In this document: positions 12,301-23,700 of the stretch, piece after piece
Position numbering within the stretch: position 1 is the stretch's first letter
Layout: every line of letters begins with the position of its first letter
DNA from: Hydrogenophilales bacterium
GTDB taxonomy: Bacteria; Pseudomonadota; Gammaproteobacteria; Burkholderiales; Thiobacillaceae
Length of the DNA: 60,837 bases
Reading direction: 5' to 3'
NCBI GenBank assembly: GCA_023258975.1
Contig: JAHFRD010000018.1
Location: 1-60,837 of the forward strand
Notes under the pieces: generated by a model
Databases searched by the model: none
The model's input: only the letters and a program-made list of their open reading frames with translations
Told to the model about the DNA's origin: nothing
Made by a program: the position numbers and the translations under genes

Positions 12301-13260
12301 TACCGCGCCCTCGTCGCGAATCTCGCCGCCGGAACCGGTGGCGGCGCCCGCGAACGGGGCGATGGCGGTGGGGTGGTTGTGGGTCTCCACCTTCATCAGG
12401 ATGTGAGTGGGCTCGGTGTGAAAACGGTAGACATGCTTCGCATCCGGGTAGAAACGGCCGATGGTGGCGCCCTCGATCACCGAAGCGTTGTCGCCGTAGG
12501 CGGACAGGGTGCCCTCGGGGCGCGCGGCATGGGTGTGGCGGATCATGCCGAACAGGGATTCCGTCTGTTTTTCGCCGTCGATCACCCACTCGGCGTTGAA
12601 AATCTTGTGCCGGCAGTGCTCGGAGTTGGCCTGCGCGAACATCATCAATTCCACGTCGGTAGGATTGCGCTGCACCCGCTTGAAATTCTTTACCAGGTAG
12701 TCGATCTCGTCCGGTGACAGCGCCAACCCCATCTCGGCGTTGGCCCGCTCCAGGGCCTTTTTCCCGCCTTTGCGGATGTCCACGGTGGCCAGCGGCTGTG
12801 GCGCGACATGGTGGAACAGCTTTTCCGCGTCGCGTTCGTCGAACAGCACGCTCTCGGTCATGCGGTCATGCAGGTACGGCAGCGCGGCCTGGATCGCCTC
12901 GGGCTTGGCCGGTTTGCCCTTCTTGTTCAGCAGGTGCCAGACAATGCCATGTTCGATCCGGACCACGGCGGCCAACCCGCAATTGACGGCAATATCTGTG
13001 GCCTTGGACGACCAGGGCGATACCGTGCCCAGACGCGGGGTGACCAGAATACATTCGCCCTCGGCCTGGAGTGGGTCGGCATGCAGCAACTCGCCCAGAA
13101 AGTCGAGGTCATCGGGGTTCAATTCATCATTGAGTTCGACGAAATAGCGCCGCTCCGCGAGCACCTCGGCAACGCCCAGAGGGCCGATGGACTCAAGCAG
13201 TTTGTTGATACGGAACTCGGAAAGGGCGGAACCGCCCTTGAGGAACAGGACGCGGGACAT
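9313..13260 (-). CDS. purL: Phosphoribosylformylglycinamidine synthase, large fused form
   Basis: PurL converts formylglycinamide ribotide to the amidine with ATP and glutamine, the fourth step of purine synthesis. This is the 1315-residue single-chain proteobacterial form. It has a PurS-like N-terminus, tandem synthetase halves (for example [19 protein letters not shown] and the [10 protein letters not shown] loop) and a C-terminal glutamine amidotransferase. The nucleophile is C1159 in GVCNGC, and a late HPER carries the catalytic histidine. It stands alone, with cmk downstream. The 156 bp upstream should hold its promoter, but I see no clear PurR box. Confidence 0.97.
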   Translation of the reverse strand: MSRVLFLKGGSALSEFRINKLLESIGPLGVAEVLAERRYFVELNDELNPDDLDFLGELLHADPLQAEGECILVTPRLGTVSPWSSKATDIAVNCGLAAVVRIEHGIVWHLLNKKGKPAKPEAIQAALPYLHDRMTESVLFDERDAEKLFHHVAPQPLATVDIRKGGKKALERANAEMGLALSPDEIDYLVKNFKRVQRNPTDVELMMFAQANSEHCRHKIFNAEWVIDGEKQTESLFGMIRHTHAARPEGTLSAYGDNASVIEGATIGRFYPDAKHVYRFHTEPTHILMKVETHNHPTAIAPFAGAATGSGGEIRDEGAVGQGSKPKAGLCGFTVSNLAIPGFEQPWEHEYGKPIGRPGRIVSPLQIMIDGPLGAAAFNNEFGRPNLTGYFRTFEMKTPDGRVRGYHKPIMLAGGLGNIQERHIHKRRFAAGTLLIQLGGPGLLIGLGGGAASSMGAGSNAEALDFDSVQRGNPEIQRRAQEVIDRCWQMGEANPILSVHDVGAGGISNAMPELAHGAGLGAKFELRDVPSLEPGMSPREIWCNEAQERYVLAIAPDSLALFKKLCERERCPFSVVGTATDDGLLTVTDRHFGNNAVEMEMDVLLGKPPRMTRDVKHETPMLRPFTAGGLDLKEAAYRVLCHPTVASKSFLITIGDRTVGGYTARDQFVGPWQMPVADVAVTTMGYEGYLGEAMAMGERSPIALIDPAASGRMAVGEAITNLAAAAVGDIGDIRLSANWMAAAGAPGEDAALFDTVRAVGKELCPELGISIPVGKDSMSMASRWQDGEQACAVVSPLSLIITAFAPSPDARRVLTPQLRTDQGETDLILIDLGRGQNRLGGSILGQVYGELGDTCPNLDEPARLKSFFTLIQQLNSEGKLLAYHDRGDGGLFATLCEMAFAGRCGVDLDVDELRYHRLHDDIMEDVVDAPDPHEPYTSRLFGILFNEELGAVIQVRRSDTKAVLDACFQAGIRDEFYILGGINRKDRIRVLREGVPVFDEARTDLLDAWAETSTRMQALRDNPDCAKQEFAGLAKKNPGLHVALSFDLNEDVAAPHVKTKRAQPRIAILREQGVNGEVEMAAAFARAGFTPVDVHMSDILAGRVKLKNFKGLAACGGFSYGDVLGAGGGWASSILHNARARDEFQAFFERGDSFALGVCNGCQMMSRMKDIIPGAEHWPRFERNLSEQFEARFVMVEIPETPSILFDGMAGSRMPIVVAHGEGRAVFDSKAQRKDAEVCLRYVDNRGRKTEAYPLNPNGSPKGITGLTTPDGRFTIMMPHPERVFRAVQHSWHPDDWREDGPWLRLFRNARKWVG

Positions 13261-13416
13261 GGGGCCGGGCTCTGATACGGGAAAACGCGGATTTTAGCGT
13301 GAAACAACCTGGCGGCACTTGCGGCGCGACCTCCCGAGGCAAGCGAAGCGCCGAATCCACCTGAACCATGCGCCCCATCTTTGCGCCCGCGTGGGCATCG
13401 CGCCGTCAGTGGCGCG

Positions 13417-13815
13417 TCAAGAAAAGAGGGCGTCTTCCGGTGGATTGAGCGCGGCCTTCAGGGCGTCGGCGACGCGGCCGGCGTTGAAGGGCTTGATGAT
13501 GTAGCCCACCGCGCCGAAGCTCACCGCCTCACGCACCGTGGCCATGCTGGCATCGCCGGTAATCATCACCACACGGATCGCGGGGAATTTCTCGCGCAGG
13601 ATTTTCAGGGTATCCAGGCCGGAGATGCCGGGCATGTTCACGTCCAGGCATACCGCGTCCGGGAGCAGGCGCTCCACTTGGGCGAGGCCCGCCTGGCCAT
13701 CCTTGGCCTCGCCCGCCACGGTAAAACCCTCGCTGCGCAGGATCGCCTTGAGCACTTCACGCATGAGGGTGTCGTCATCCACCACCAGCACGCGCTGTTT
13801 GATTTTTTCGTCCAT
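13417..13815 (-). CDS. Single-domain response regulator (CheY-like)
   Basis: This 132-residue receiver domain has no output domain. The acidic pocket DDD is at 13-15, the phosphorylated aspartate is D58 in CLDVNMPG, and the switch Thr (MITGD) and Lys (IIKPF) are present. I chose the start at 13815 (MDEKIKQ). The upstream in-frame codons overlap a terminator hairpin and are unlikely to be translated. No kinase or chemotaxis gene is adjacent, so the partner is unknown; the hybrid kinases at 17701-24346 are candidates only by proximity. Confidence 0.9.
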   Translation of the reverse strand: MDEKIKQRVLVVDDDTLMREVLKAILRSEGFTVAGEAKDGQAGLAQVERLLPDAVCLDVNMPGISGLDTLKILREKFPAIRVVMITGDASMATVREAVSFGAVGYIIKPFNAGRVADALKAALNPPEDALFS

Positions 13816-13830
13816 TGATTCCACCCAAAA

Positions 13831-13856
13831 AACATGCCGGCATCCGCCGGCATGTT
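13831..13856 (-). terminator. Rho-independent terminator after the small Cys-containing gene
   Basis: A perfect 10-bp inverted repeat (ACATGCCGGC with GCCGGCATGT, loop of 4) is followed on the minus strand by six T. It sits between the stop of the small gene at 13880 and the start of the response regulator. Confidence 0.8.
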
Positions 13857-13879
13857 CATCGACCGGAGATGGGCAAACT

Positions 13880-14083
13880 TTAACCGCCATCCTCCTTGTT
13901 GCCTGCCGGTCGTTGCAAATAATTCGTGCCGCAATAGTGCGTCAGGAACTTCTCGCCATCCGGAGTGGACAGCAGGGCATCGGCATAATCTTCCATGACG
14001 GCATCGCAATCCAGGGTGGAACAGGCATCATCCATGTCGCATGGCAGCAACTTGCCGCCGGCAGTGGTGTTGGGCGCTTCCAT
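13880..14083 (-). CDS. Small acidic Cys-containing protein, unknown function
   Basis: This 67-residue ORF starts at an ATG with a strong Shine-Dalgarno (AAGGAG, 6 nt upstream) and ends before a good terminator, so it is very probably a real monocistronic gene. The protein is acidic and has four cysteines (PCDMDDAC, LDCD, HYCG). There is no signal peptide or membrane segment. The spacing suggests metal binding or a disulfide, but I do not recognise the family. It is divergent from nnrD. A longer frame upstream to 14209 overlaps nnrD and is not preferred. Confidence 0.7.
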   Translation of the reverse strand: MEAPNTTAGGKLLPCDMDDACSTLDCDAVMEDYADALLSTPDGEKFLTHYCGTNYLQRPAGNKEDGG

Positions 14084-14144
14084 GACAGTCTCCTTTATAG
14101 GGGTTGTAATGTTTCTTATAGCCCCGTGACGGGAAAACAAAACC

Positions 14145-14993
14145 ATGCGTGACATAAGGTTGGCGACGCTCCCCGCGCGGTTATCGCGGCGCCCGGATGA
14201 TTGCAACAAAGGGGATTTCGGTTCGGTGGCAATCCTTGGTGGTGCCCCGGGAATGGCCGGCGCGCCGTTGCTGGCGGCGCGCGCGGCCTTGATGTGCGGC
14301 GCGGGGCGCGTCTATGTGGGGATGCTCGACGAGCGCGTCGGCCTGGATCCGAACACACCGGAACTGATGGTTACCCACCCGGCCGCCCTCTCCTCCTTGC
14401 CTCGTCCGGCGTGCATGGTGGCGGGGCCGGGCCTGGGGTCATCCGCCGCCGCGCGCGCGGCTTTGCTGGCCATCCTGAACATGGAACATCCGCTCTTGCT
14501 GGATGCCGACGCGCTCAATCTGCTCGCCGCCGATCCGGCCATGCGGGAACAGGTGCGCGCGCGAACCGCCCCCACCGTGCTGACGCCGCATCCCGGCGAG
14601 GCCGGGCGTTTGCTGGGCATGAGCGGCGCGGAAATCCAGCGCGACCGCCTGGGCGGCGTACTGCGCCTGTGCGAAGACTTTCATGCCGTGGCCGTCCTGA
14701 AGGGTGCCGGCACGCTGGTCAAGGCGCCCGGCACCGACGTCTGGCGCAACGGCAGCGGCAACCCCGGGATGGCCGCCCCGGGCATGGGAGATGTACTGAC
14801 CGGCATCATCGCCGCCCTCATCGCCCAGGGCATGACAACGGCAGACGCCGCAGTCGTCGGAGTCTGGCTGCATGGCGCGGCCGCCGATCTGGCCGTGGAC
14901 GAGGGGCTGGGGCCGTGTGGGCTGACCGCATCGGAATTGTCGCCGCGCGCGCGCGGGCTGCTCAATACACAATTGATCGGAACGGATTCGTGA
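14145..14993 (+). CDS. nnrD: ADP-dependent NAD(P)H-hydrate dehydratase
   Basis: NnrD repairs NAD(P)H damaged by hydration, using ADP. The 282-residue protein has the ribokinase-like fold. It shows the N-terminal KGDFGSVAILGGAPGM, the LTPHPGEAGRLL segment at about 147-158 and the catalytic GMGDVLTG at 213-220. The epimerase (NnrE) domain that is often fused in front is absent, and no separate epimerase is seen here. It is divergent from the small Cys-containing gene, with 61 bp between starts. An amidase gene follows 122 bp downstream. Confidence 0.93.
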   Translation: MRDIRLATLPARLSRRPDDCNKGDFGSVAILGGAPGMAGAPLLAARAALMCGAGRVYVGMLDERVGLDPNTPELMVTHPAALSSLPRPACMVAGPGLGSSAAARAALLAILNMEHPLLLDADALNLLAADPAMREQVRARTAPTVLTPHPGEAGRLLGMSGAEIQRDRLGGVLRLCEDFHAVAVLKGAGTLVKAPGTDVWRNGSGNPGMAAPGMGDVLTGIIAALIAQGMTTADAAVVGVWLHGAAADLAVDEGLGPCGLTASELSPRARGLLNTQLIGTDS

Positions 14994-15115
14994 TTCGCGT
15001 GGCTTGGTTGTCGTTGCAATAACTGGCACTATCCGGATGGGATATATCATTTATATCAATGTGTTTAAGGTCGTCCGCGCTGGACGACTTTTTCCAACCG
15101 ATAAAGAAAATACCA

Positions 15116-15949
15116 GTGAAGGTCATCAATCACCGCCTGATCCAGGACGACGGCGCGCCGGTGCCGTTCAAGGCCAGCCCCAACACGGGTGGCGTCCTGC
15201 ATGCGCGTTGGCTGGTCATGCATTACACCGGCGGACGCAGCGCCGAAAGCAGTGTCGCGTGGCTGCTCAATCCCCAGTCCAGGGCGTCCGCGCATGTGCT
15301 CATCGGCCGTTACGGCGGCATCATCCAGATGGTTCCGTTCAATATCGTCGCCTGGCATGCCGGCATGTCGACCTGGCAGAACGTGAACAGCCTCAATCAG
15401 CATTCCATCGGCATCGAACTCGACAACGCCGGGCGGCTCGACAAGATCGCGGGCAAATGGGTATCGCCGCTCAAGATCATGATGCCGGACGACCAGGTGC
15501 GCGTCGGCAACCACAAGCATGATCTATTGGGCACCCAACCCACCGGCTGGCAGACCTACACTCCGCAGCAGATCGAATCCGCGTTCGCGGTCGCCCAGGC
15601 GCTGGTTGCCCAGTACGACCTGGAAGACGTTCTCGGCCATGACGACATCGCTCCCGGCCGCTGCCTGGACCCCGGCCCGGATTTTCCCTTGGAGCACCTG
15701 CGCACCACCCTGTTCGGACACCAGAACGATTCGCCCCCGATATTCCTCGCCCGCGCCATGCTCACCGTGCGCAGCGGCCCGGGCACCGAGTTCCCCTCCC
15801 TGCCCGGCAGCCCGATCCGGGCCGGCACCCGAGTCCAGGCACTGGAACAGCAGGGCCTGTGGTGGAAAGTGGATGTCCTCGACGAAGCCAATGGTGTGGT
15901 GGATCTGGTCGGCTGGTGCCACGGTCGCCACCTCATGGCGGAAGCCTGA
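15116..15949 (+). CDS. N-acetylmuramoyl-L-alanine amidase with C-terminal SH3-like domain
   Basis: The N-terminal amidase_2 (AmpD/PGRP) domain should cut the bond between muramic acid and the peptide. Zinc ligands are visible as His in VMHYTGG, H175 in LGHDDIAPG and D185. The residue that is lysine in AmpD-type GRKTDPG motifs is cysteine here (C183, GRCLDPG). An SH3-like domain (about 205-277, MLTVRSGPG) follows and may bind peptidoglycan. I prefer the GTG at 15116 because family members begin with a close match to VKVINHRL; an ATG at 15059 would add 19 residues. No signal peptide is seen. Confidence 0.85.
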   Translation: MKVINHRLIQDDGAPVPFKASPNTGGVLHARWLVMHYTGGRSAESSVAWLLNPQSRASAHVLIGRYGGIIQMVPFNIVAWHAGMSTWQNVNSLNQHSIGIELDNAGRLDKIAGKWVSPLKIMMPDDQVRVGNHKHDLLGTQPTGWQTYTPQQIESAFAVAQALVAQYDLEDVLGHDDIAPGRCLDPGPDFPLEHLRTTLFGHQNDSPPIFLARAMLTVRSGPGTEFPSLPGSPIRAGTRVQALEQQGLWWKVDVLDEANGVVDLVGWCHGRHLMAEA

Positions 15950-15965
15950 ACACGGCGCCGTCGCG

Positions 15966-17528
15966 TCACGAACTGCACGAAAGCATCGAGCATCCCGGCT
16001 GGTTGCGTGCCCAATCCGGGCGTTTCGCGGCGTAGCGCGCGTATTCGGGTTGCTCTTCATAAGGCCCGCGCATCACCCGCAGCAACTCATGCACGCGGGA
16101 AAGATCGCCTTGTTCGGCCAGGTTGATGGCCTCCTGGGCCAGATAATTACGCAACACATAGCGTGGGTTGGCCGTGTTCATGCGGCTTTGCCGGGCTTCG
16201 CTCGGCTCCGCGTCCGCCCGCGCGCGCGCGGCGTAGCGCGCCAACCAGGACTGAAAGGCGGCTTCGTGCCGGCGCATCGGGTCTTCGCGATAAAACGCCT
16301 CGCGCAGGGGTTCCAGCGTCGGCGCGGCCAGATCGAGCCGGGCCAGGGCGCGGAAGAACAGGGTCATGTCCACCTCGGCCTGTCGCAGCAGATCGAACGC
16401 CTCGGCGATCAACTCGCCATCGTCGTTTCGCGGTGCGGCAAAGCCGAATTTCGCGGCCATCATGCGGCGGTATTCCTCGCCGTAAACCCGGATGAAGGTT
16501 TCCAGCCCGGCCCGCAAAGGCTCCTCGGAAGGGAACAGTGGGGCCAGCGGCTCGGCCAGGCGGGACAAGTTCCAGTGGCAGATCCGCGCCTGCTGGCCGA
16601 AACGGTAGCGGCGATGTTCCTCGTCGGTGGTGTTGGGGGTCCAGTCCGGGTCGTAGTTGTCGATCCAGCCGTAGGGGCCGTAGTCGATGGTCAGACCGAG
16701 AATGGACATGTTGTCGGTATTCATCACGCCATGCACGAAACCCACCCGCGTCCAGTGCGCGACCATGCGCGCGGTGCGCGCGCACACGGAGGCGAACCAG
16801 CGGCCGCGTTTCTCGTCAACATCGTCGCCGGCGATCTCCGGAAAATCGCGGCGAATCGTGAAATCCACCAGGCGCGCGAGCAGATCATGGTCACCGCGCG
16901 AGGAAGCGATCTCGAAATTGCCGAAGCGGATGAACGAAGGCGCCACCCGGCACACCACGGCGCCCGGCTCGTGGCGCGGGTTGCCGTCGTACATCATGTC
17001 GCGCGGCACCGTCTCGCCGGTGGCCGCCAGACTCAGGGCGCGGGTGGTGGGCACGCCGAGATGGTGCATGGCCTCGCTACAGAGAAATTCACGGATCGAG
17101 GAGCGCAGCACCGCGCGGCCATCGGCGTGGCGCGCATAGGGTGTCGGCCCCGCGCCCTTGAGTTGCAAATCCCAGCGCTGCCCGGCGCGATTGATGACTT
17201 CCCCCAGATTGATCGCGCGGCCATCGCCCAACTGCCCGGCCCAGTTGCCGAACTGGTGGCCGCCATAACAGGCGGCGTAGGGTCGCATGCCCGGCACCTG
17301 GCGGTTGCCGGTGAATACCTCGGCGAACTCGGCGCTGGCCACCGCCTCGGGTGGCAGATCGAGCAGGGCCGCGACTTCCGGCGACCAGGCCAGCAGGCGC
17401 GGCGCCGTCACCGGCGTCGGCAAGACCCGCGACCAGCACGCGCCATGCACCTGGCGCCGCCGCCCGCCCTCCTCGGGATCACCCGGCAGTTCGGTGACGA
17501 AGCGGTTGTCGAAAGCGAAAGAAAGCAT
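15966..17528 (-). CDS. selO: Protein adenylyltransferase SelO (YdiU family)
   Basis: SelO is a pseudokinase-fold enzyme that transfers AMP to Ser, Thr or Tyr of proteins and is linked to redox stress. The 520-residue protein shows [18 protein letters not shown], the [11 protein letters not shown] segment and the catalytic loop [13 protein letters not shown], followed by the metal-binding [13 protein letters not shown]. The C-terminus ends CSMLSCSS, a pair of cysteines where eukaryotic homologues have selenocysteine. The ATG at 17528 is the family start; the open frame beyond it is spurious. Confidence 0.95.
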   Translation of the reverse strand: MLSFAFDNRFVTELPGDPEEGGRRRQVHGACWSRVLPTPVTAPRLLAWSPEVAALLDLPPEAVASAEFAEVFTGNRQVPGMRPYAACYGGHQFGNWAGQLGDGRAINLGEVINRAGQRWDLQLKGAGPTPYARHADGRAVLRSSIREFLCSEAMHHLGVPTTRALSLAATGETVPRDMMYDGNPRHEPGAVVCRVAPSFIRFGNFEIASSRGDHDLLARLVDFTIRRDFPEIAGDDVDEKRGRWFASVCARTARMVAHWTRVGFVHGVMNTDNMSILGLTIDYGPYGWIDNYDPDWTPNTTDEEHRRYRFGQQARICHWNLSRLAEPLAPLFPSEEPLRAGLETFIRVYGEEYRRMMAAKFGFAAPRNDDGELIAEAFDLLRQAEVDMTLFFRALARLDLAAPTLEPLREAFYREDPMRRHEAAFQSWLARYAARARADAEPSEARQSRMNTANPRYVLRNYLAQEAINLAEQGDLSRVHELLRVMRGPYEEQPEYARYAAKRPDWARNQPGCSMLSCSS

Positions 17529-17700
17529 GGTGTCGATCCATGAGCACGGAAGCACGAGTCGAACCCAGGATAAAGATAGCCGACTAGAATAGTCAACAAT
17601 GCAATTCATGTGGAATTTCCGCGCGGCACCCCGACTCAAGCGGAAAGGCGCGAATGAGCCGGGAGATGCCGGCGCCTTTTCACCGCGACGCGTTGAACCG

Positions 17701-20460
17701 CTACCCGCGCCGCGCGTGGCGCAGGATGAGTTCGACCAGAGCGTCCGGGTCGAGCGGTTTGGCGATATGGGCAACCATGCCGGCGGCCATGCACGCGGCT
17801 TTTTCTTCCGCGAAGGCATGCGCGGTCTGGCCGATGATGGGCAGATCGGGAGCCAGTTCGAGAATGCGGCGGGTGGCCTCGTGGCCGCCCATTTCCGGCA
17901 TCTGGATATCCATGAGAACGGCGTCGAACGAGCCGCCACCCTGACTGAGCACGAGCTCCACGGCCTCACGGCCATTTCCGGCAAGGGTGACGCGGGCGCC
18001 GTCGCCACTCAGCAGTTCGCGGATCACCTCCTGGTTCACCTCGTTATCCTCGGCGACCAGGATATTGAGGCCGGCCAGCGGCAGGGTCGGGTTACGCGCT
18101 TCCTCGACGGTGTGACGCACCGGCATCAGGCAGGCTTCGACGCAGGGCAGGCGCACCTCGAAGCGGCTGCCCTCGCCAATTTGGCTATCCACACGAATTT
18201 CCCCATCCATGAGTTGCAGCAGGCGATGCGTGATGGCCAATCCCAGACCGGTGCCGCCGAAGCGGCGGGTGGTGGAGCCATCGGCCTGTTCAAACGGTCG
18301 GAACAGGCGTGCCATCTGTTTCGCGGTCATGCCGATGCCGGTATCCGTGACCGTGAATACCAACTGCCCGCCCTCGCGCGCGATGCCGAGGGTGACACTG
18401 CCGGCTTCGGTGAACTTGACGGCATTGGCGAGCAGGTTGATGAGGATCTGGCCCAGGCGTACCGGATCGCTGTTGCAAACGGCGGGCAGGTCTGGGGCCT
18501 TCCGGATCTTGAACACAAGCCCTTTGGCCTGGGCGCGCTCATTCATGAGATTGGTCACTTCGCGCAGTACGGCGAGCAGTTCGACCGGCACCGACTCGAC
18601 CCGCAGCTTGCCGGCCTCGATTTTCGAAAAATCGAGGATGTCGTTGATGATGCCCAGAAGTAGCTGGCCGGACTGGAGAATCTTGGCGAAGGTTTCGCTC
18701 GCCCGGTCGCGCCCGGCGCTGTCGCGGTAGCCGATCTGGGCGAAGCCAAGCACGCCGTTCAGCGGCGTGCGGATTTCATGGCTCATGTTGGCGAGGAATT
18801 CGCTCTTCACCCGCGCCAGGCGCTCCGCCTCGTGCAGCGCCTGGTCGCGCGCGGCGTCCAGCGCCTTGCGCTGGCTGATGTCGTTGAAGCTGACCACGGC
18901 GCCGACCACCCTCCCCGCTTGCCGCATGGGCTGGACGGCGGTGGCCACCGGCAGCGGCGTGCCGTCGGCGCGCCAGAACAGATCATCGTCATTGCGCGCC
19001 GATTCCCCATTCCGCAGCGCCAGCAGCATCGGGCAGGCCGTGGTGGGAAAGGGGGAACCGTCGACATGGGTGTGGTGCAGGGTGGCATGGACCGGGCGAC
19101 CGATCAGATCGTCCGCCGTGTAGCCGAGCATGCGGCTGCCGGCCGGGTTGATGAAGATGAGGTTGCCGGCGTTATCCATGCCATAGAGCCCGTCCGCGCT
19201 GGCTTCCAGGATCAGGCGGCTTTTTTGTTCGGCCTCCTGGAGCTGGATGGTGCGTTGCGCCACCAGGACTTCCAGATGGTTCCGATGCTGGTTCAGCTCG
19301 TTCTCGATCCGCAGCCGCTCGGAGGTGTCGTGGAACACCAATACCGCGCCGATGATCTCGTCCCGTTCACGAATCTGCGCGGTGCGGTATTCGACCGGAA
19401 AATGGCTGCCGTCCTTGCGCCAGAAGTGGTCGTTCTTCACATGGCGGGTCTGGCCGTCGAACAGGGTCTGATAGGTCGGGCAGGCGTCCTTGGAATAGGG
19501 GCCGCCGTCCGGATAGCTATGGTGCATGAGCGCATGAATGGGGGCGCCGATCACTTCCTCGGTCGCATAGCCCAGCATGGCCAGCGCCGCCGGATTGATG
19601 AAGGTTGCGCGGCCCTGGCGGTCGATGCCGAAGATGCCTTCCGCCACCGATTCCAGCAGCAGGCGATTGTGCCGCCCCAGGCGACCGGCCTGCTCCAGGG
19701 CGGCCTCGGCGCGGTCGAGCGCCTGGCGCAGGCGTTGGCCGCGTTCGAGATGGAAGATACGCAGGACGTAAGCCACGGAAAACGCCACCGCGACCGCGCA
19801 GGCGGCGCGGAACAATTGCACCGGAATGCCACTGGTTTCCTGGAAATTCTCCTGATTGAGCCAGACGGCGGGCGCCCAGCCGGCGCGCGGCACCACCAGC
19901 CCGCCAAACACGCCGTAGGCGATGAAGGCGATGCCGGCCAGCACGCAGGCGCGCCAAACCGGACGAAACTCGTCATTTTCCAGAGTGGGCTGAATGCGGT
20001 TGCGGCAATACAGCAGGAACCCGACCCCGGCGAGCAGGGAGGCGGGAAAACCGTAGAGATACCTCGACCAGATGGTGATATCCCGCTGGAAAGCATCGCC
20101 CCACAGGCTTCCCGCCAGCACGCCGCCCAGCAACACGATATGGGCGCGGCCGGAGAGCGGGACGCGCGTGAAGCCTGGCTGGACCAGCAGAGAGGCGATG
20201 ACCAGACGGCGGCCGAATTCATACAACAGCAGGAAGGAAGCGAGCAGCACGAATGGCCGCATGGCGGCCAAGATCGCCGTATCTCCCCGCACCACGCGCC
20301 ACAGATCAGTCCACTCCAACGCGCCATGCACGAAGGCGAATGCCGCAAGCCAACGGCTCAGGGCGGCCAGATCGAAACGGCTGTCGTGCTTGGGCCAGAT
20401 GACCAGCACCACGCCAAGCGCCAGAAAGGCCAGTCCGTAGATGAGGAAGACGATGTCCAT
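17701..20460 (-). CDS. Membrane hybrid histidine kinase with two PAS domains
   Basis: This 919-residue sensor has about seven transmembrane helices in residues 1-240, then two PAS domains (about 265-390 and 405-530). The HisKA domain has phospho-acceptor H561 in NMSHEIRTP. An ATPase domain ([18 protein letters not shown]) and a C-terminal receiver with D851 ([11 protein letters not shown]) follow. There is no Hpt domain, so the phosphate must pass to a separate Hpt, possibly that of the kinase encoded at 20750-24346. The ligand is unknown. A repeat cluster separates it from that gene. Confidence 0.92.
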   Translation of the reverse strand: MDIVFLIYGLAFLALGVVLVIWPKHDSRFDLAALSRWLAAFAFVHGALEWTDLWRVVRGDTAILAAMRPFVLLASFLLLYEFGRRLVIASLLVQPGFTRVPLSGRAHIVLLGGVLAGSLWGDAFQRDITIWSRYLYGFPASLLAGVGFLLYCRNRIQPTLENDEFRPVWRACVLAGIAFIAYGVFGGLVVPRAGWAPAVWLNQENFQETSGIPVQLFRAACAVAVAFSVAYVLRIFHLERGQRLRQALDRAEAALEQAGRLGRHNRLLLESVAEGIFGIDRQGRATFINPAALAMLGYATEEVIGAPIHALMHHSYPDGGPYSKDACPTYQTLFDGQTRHVKNDHFWRKDGSHFPVEYRTAQIRERDEIIGAVLVFHDTSERLRIENELNQHRNHLEVLVAQRTIQLQEAEQKSRLILEASADGLYGMDNAGNLIFINPAGSRMLGYTADDLIGRPVHATLHHTHVDGSPFPTTACPMLLALRNGESARNDDDLFWRADGTPLPVATAVQPMRQAGRVVGAVVSFNDISQRKALDAARDQALHEAERLARVKSEFLANMSHEIRTPLNGVLGFAQIGYRDSAGRDRASETFAKILQSGQLLLGIINDILDFSKIEAGKLRVESVPVELLAVLREVTNLMNERAQAKGLVFKIRKAPDLPAVCNSDPVRLGQILINLLANAVKFTEAGSVTLGIAREGGQLVFTVTDTGIGMTAKQMARLFRPFEQADGSTTRRFGGTGLGLAITHRLLQLMDGEIRVDSQIGEGSRFEVRLPCVEACLMPVRHTVEEARNPTLPLAGLNILVAEDNEVNQEVIRELLSGDGARVTLAGNGREAVELVLSQGGGSFDAVLMDIQMPEMGGHEATRRILELAPDLPIIGQTAHAFAEEKAACMAAGMVAHIAKPLDPDALVELILRHARRG

Positions 20461-20468
20461 GTCAGTTA

Positions 20469-20546
20469 CGCACGGCCGTTCCGAAGGAACTGACCTCCCC
20501 CTCGGGGGGAAACGAGCGTAGCGAGTAAGGGGGCTGTTTCATCCTA
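20469..20546. repeat. Copy of the 82-bp interspersed palindromic repeat (type A)
   Basis: This stretch contains TGACCTCCCCCTCGGGGGG and, further on, AGTAAGGGGGCTGTTTCATCC. Nearly the same unit occurs twice in tandem at 38237-38400. It lies just upstream of the hybrid kinase start. The inner CCCCC/GGGGG palindrome can form a hairpin. Confidence 0.85.
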
Positions 20547-20624
20547 GTGTCGAGGAGTGTCCGCGCCCGACTCGGAGGGAGTACGGCCCTGTGTGGGAGC
20601 GCCGCCACCTCCCTGGCAAGGGCT

Positions 20625-20692
20625 GTAGCGCCGGTGTCTCGCCGGCCAGTTCTTCCAATCAGGCGAACGAGCCGGCGAGACGCCGGCGATAC
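20625..20692. repeat. Inverted pair of REP-like repeats (type C)
   Basis: Two facing copies of GTAGCGCCGGyGTCTCGCC lie at 20625-20646 and 20671-20692, separated by 24 bp. Other copies are at 51162-51231, 51791-51813, 53124-53220 and 57461-57519. The pair has the BIME layout expected of RAYT-mobilised REP sequences. The rest of 20547-20749 shows no gene. Confidence 0.85.
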
Positions 20693-20749
20693 AAGGTCGT
20701 GCGTCCGGCTTCGCCTCTAATGAAGCATTCGGGATGAAAGCGGCAACGA

Positions 20750-23700
20750 TCACGACACCGCTCCATTCCGGGAAGGGGGGGCATCGGGCACTTGTTCGCG
20801 CAGGCCGCGCAGCGTGTCCAGGGCCGTTTCGAAATCGAAGATTTCGATCTGGCGCGGCAACAGGCCCACCCCGTCCCCCAGCGCGGCACGCAATTCCGGC
20901 GCGGTTTCTCGCATCAGGGTGATGGCGCGGGCATCGCCCTCGCCCAGCAAGGCGGCAAGCTGATCCAGGCGAGCGCGCACGCTGGCCCAGTCGACCGGCG
21001 CGCCGCTCGCGGCGGCCGCGCTCACGGGCACGGCGGCGCGCACGGCGGCGGTAAAGGTCTGTTGCGCCTGGAAGAAGGCTTCGATGCGCGCCGTGATTTC
21101 CCGTTCCGGGCGGCCTTGCGTGAAGGCCGCGTCGAGTTCCGCCGCCAGCCCGGCCAGGGCCGTCGCGCCGATACTTCCCGCCGCGCCCTTGAGGCTATGC
21201 GCCAAGCGCCGGGCCTGTTCCTGATCGCCGGCGGCCAGGCAGTCGCGCAGTCGTGCCACGTCGCTTTCATGGTGCTCGATGAACAGGTGTAACAGGGCCG
21301 CGTATTTCTCCGGATTGCCGCGCGTCATGCGCAAACCGGCGTTCGCGTCCAGCCCCCCGATGGTCGCGAACGCGGCGGCAAGACTCGTGGTGAAATCGTT
21401 GCCCGCGTCGGCGGTGGACAAGCCTCGGGAGGCGATGACACGCGGCCGCCGCGGCTGCTGTGGCAACCATTTCGCCAGCGCGACGCGCAGCGCGTCCGGA
21501 TCCACCGGCTTGGCGATATGGTCGTTCATGCCGGCCTCCAGACAACGTCTGCGGTCTTCGCTGAAGGCGTTGGCGGTCATCGCCAGGATCGGCACAAACT
21601 CATGTCCGGGCAGGGCGCGAATCGCGCGCGTGGCTTCCAGCCCATCCATCACCGGCATCTGCATGTCCATGAGGATGAGGTCATACGGGGCCCGCGCCTG
21701 TCTCGCCTTTTCCAGCGCCAGCAAGCCGTTTTCCGCCAGATCGGCTTCGAGTCCGACCTCGCGCAGCAATTCCAGGGCGACTTCCTGGTTGATCGGGTTG
21801 TCCTCGCACAGCAGCAGGCGCGCGCCGCCGAAATCGGCATCCGCGAGGAGGTCGCTTCGCGTTTCGCTCGCGCCGGCGGTGCCGGCGGCGGCATCGAACA
21901 GCGGCATCAGGTTGTCATGGAGTGTCGAGGGCGTGACCGGCTTGATCAGCACCGCCTGGAAACCGGCCGCGCGCGCGGTCTCGCGCAGTTCCGGCTCGTC
22001 GTAGGCGGTGACCAGCAAGCGCTCCGGAATATGCGACAGCGGCATGGCCTGGAGCCTGCGCGCGGTTTCCATGCCGTCCAGGCCGGGCATGCGCCAATCC
22101 AGCACCACCAGGTCGTAAGGTTCGCCCGCCTGGTCGGCCGCCGCGATGCGTTCCAGCGCGGCCTCGCCGGATTCGACGACATCCACGCGCGGGCCCAACG
22201 CGCGCAGCATTTCGCTCAACACCTCGCGCGCCTCCGCCACATCGTCCGCCAGCAAGACCCGGCGTCCTTCCAGGCGCGGCGGCGGCGCGCGATCCACCGC
22301 CCGCTCGGGGCGTTCCAGGCGCGCGCTGAACCAGAACACGCTGCCTTGCCCCGGCCGGCTTTCCACGCCGGCCTCGCCCCCCATCATGCGCGCCAGGCGC
22401 CGGGTAATGGCCAGACCCAGGCCGGTGCCGCCATAGCGGCGGGTGGTGGAGCCGTCCAGTTGCTCAAAGGCCTGGAACAGACGCGGCAGAGCCTCCGCCG
22501 GGATGCCGATGCCGCTATCGCGCACTTCGAAGCGCAACAGGAAATCGCGGTCACCCTCTTCAAGTAGGCGCGCGTGGATGACGATGCTGCCGGCCTCCGT
22601 GAACTTGATCGCGTTGCCGGCGTAGTTGAGCAGGGCCTGGGTCAGCCGGGTGGCATCGCCGCGCAGCCAGCGCGGCAGGTCGGGAGCGATGTCCACGACC
22701 AGTTCCAGCCCCTTGTCGCGCGCCTTGTCCAGTACCAGATTGGCGACGCCGCCCAGCAGGCGGTCGAGGTCGAAATCGCCAGGTTCCAGGCTGAACTTGC
22801 CGGCCTCGATCTTGGAAAGGTCGAGCACGTCGTTGATGACGGAAAGCAGATGGCGCGCCGAATCGGCGATCTTGCCCAGCTTGTCGCGCTGTTCCGCCGA
22901 GTGGCTGCCGACCTGAAGCAGATGGGTGAGGCCGACGATGGCGTTCATCGGTGTGCGGATTTCATGGCTCATGTTCGCCAGGAAGGCGCTCTTGGCGTGA
23001 TTGGCCGCCTCGGCGACCGCGCGCGCGCGCGCCAGTTCGGAGGTGCGCTCGTTCACGCGCTGCTCCAGTCGCACATTGAGTTGCTGGATGGCCGCTTCCG
23101 CGCGCTTGCGCTCGCCGATGTCCAGGAGCGAGGCAATGACGAATTTCACGCGGCCATTTTCCCGGAAGCAGGAAACGGTGAGATGCGCGTAAACGATCTC
23201 GCCGGCCTTGGAAAAAAAACGTTTATCCAGCTCGTAGGCATCTATTTCACCGGCCAGCAGGCGCTCAAACTGGGTCTCATCGGCGGCCAGGTCGTCCGGA
23301 TAGGTCATCTCGGCCCAGCTCATGTCCCGCAACTCGGCCTCGCTATAGCCCAGAAGATCGCACAGGTAAGGGTTGACGCGCAGCCAGCCCTTCTCCGGAG
23401 AGGTGATGGCGATACCGAAGTTGCCACGGTCGAACTGCGAGCGGAACAGGAACTCGTTTTCACGCAAGGCGGCTTCGGAAGCCAGCAGCGCGGATTCCGA
23501 AGCCTTCCGCTGTTCCAGCATGTCCAGCAGCGCCTGGCGGGCATCGTCGGCTTGCGCCAGCAACCCGGCCAGCTCCACCTGAGCGGCGCGGGCCTGCATT
23601 TCCGCCGCTTCGCGCTCTGTCTCGTTTTTCTCCAGGGCCGCCAGCATGCGGTTGAAATCGTCGCCCAGCCGGCCGATTTCATCCTTGCGCCGGAAGTTGA

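Noticed and set aside
10462-12717. 751-codon plus-strand ORF opposite purL
   Set aside because: It lies fully antisense to an intact purL, has the low-complexity His/Gly/Gln-rich composition of GC-rich antisense frames, and no recognisable domain.
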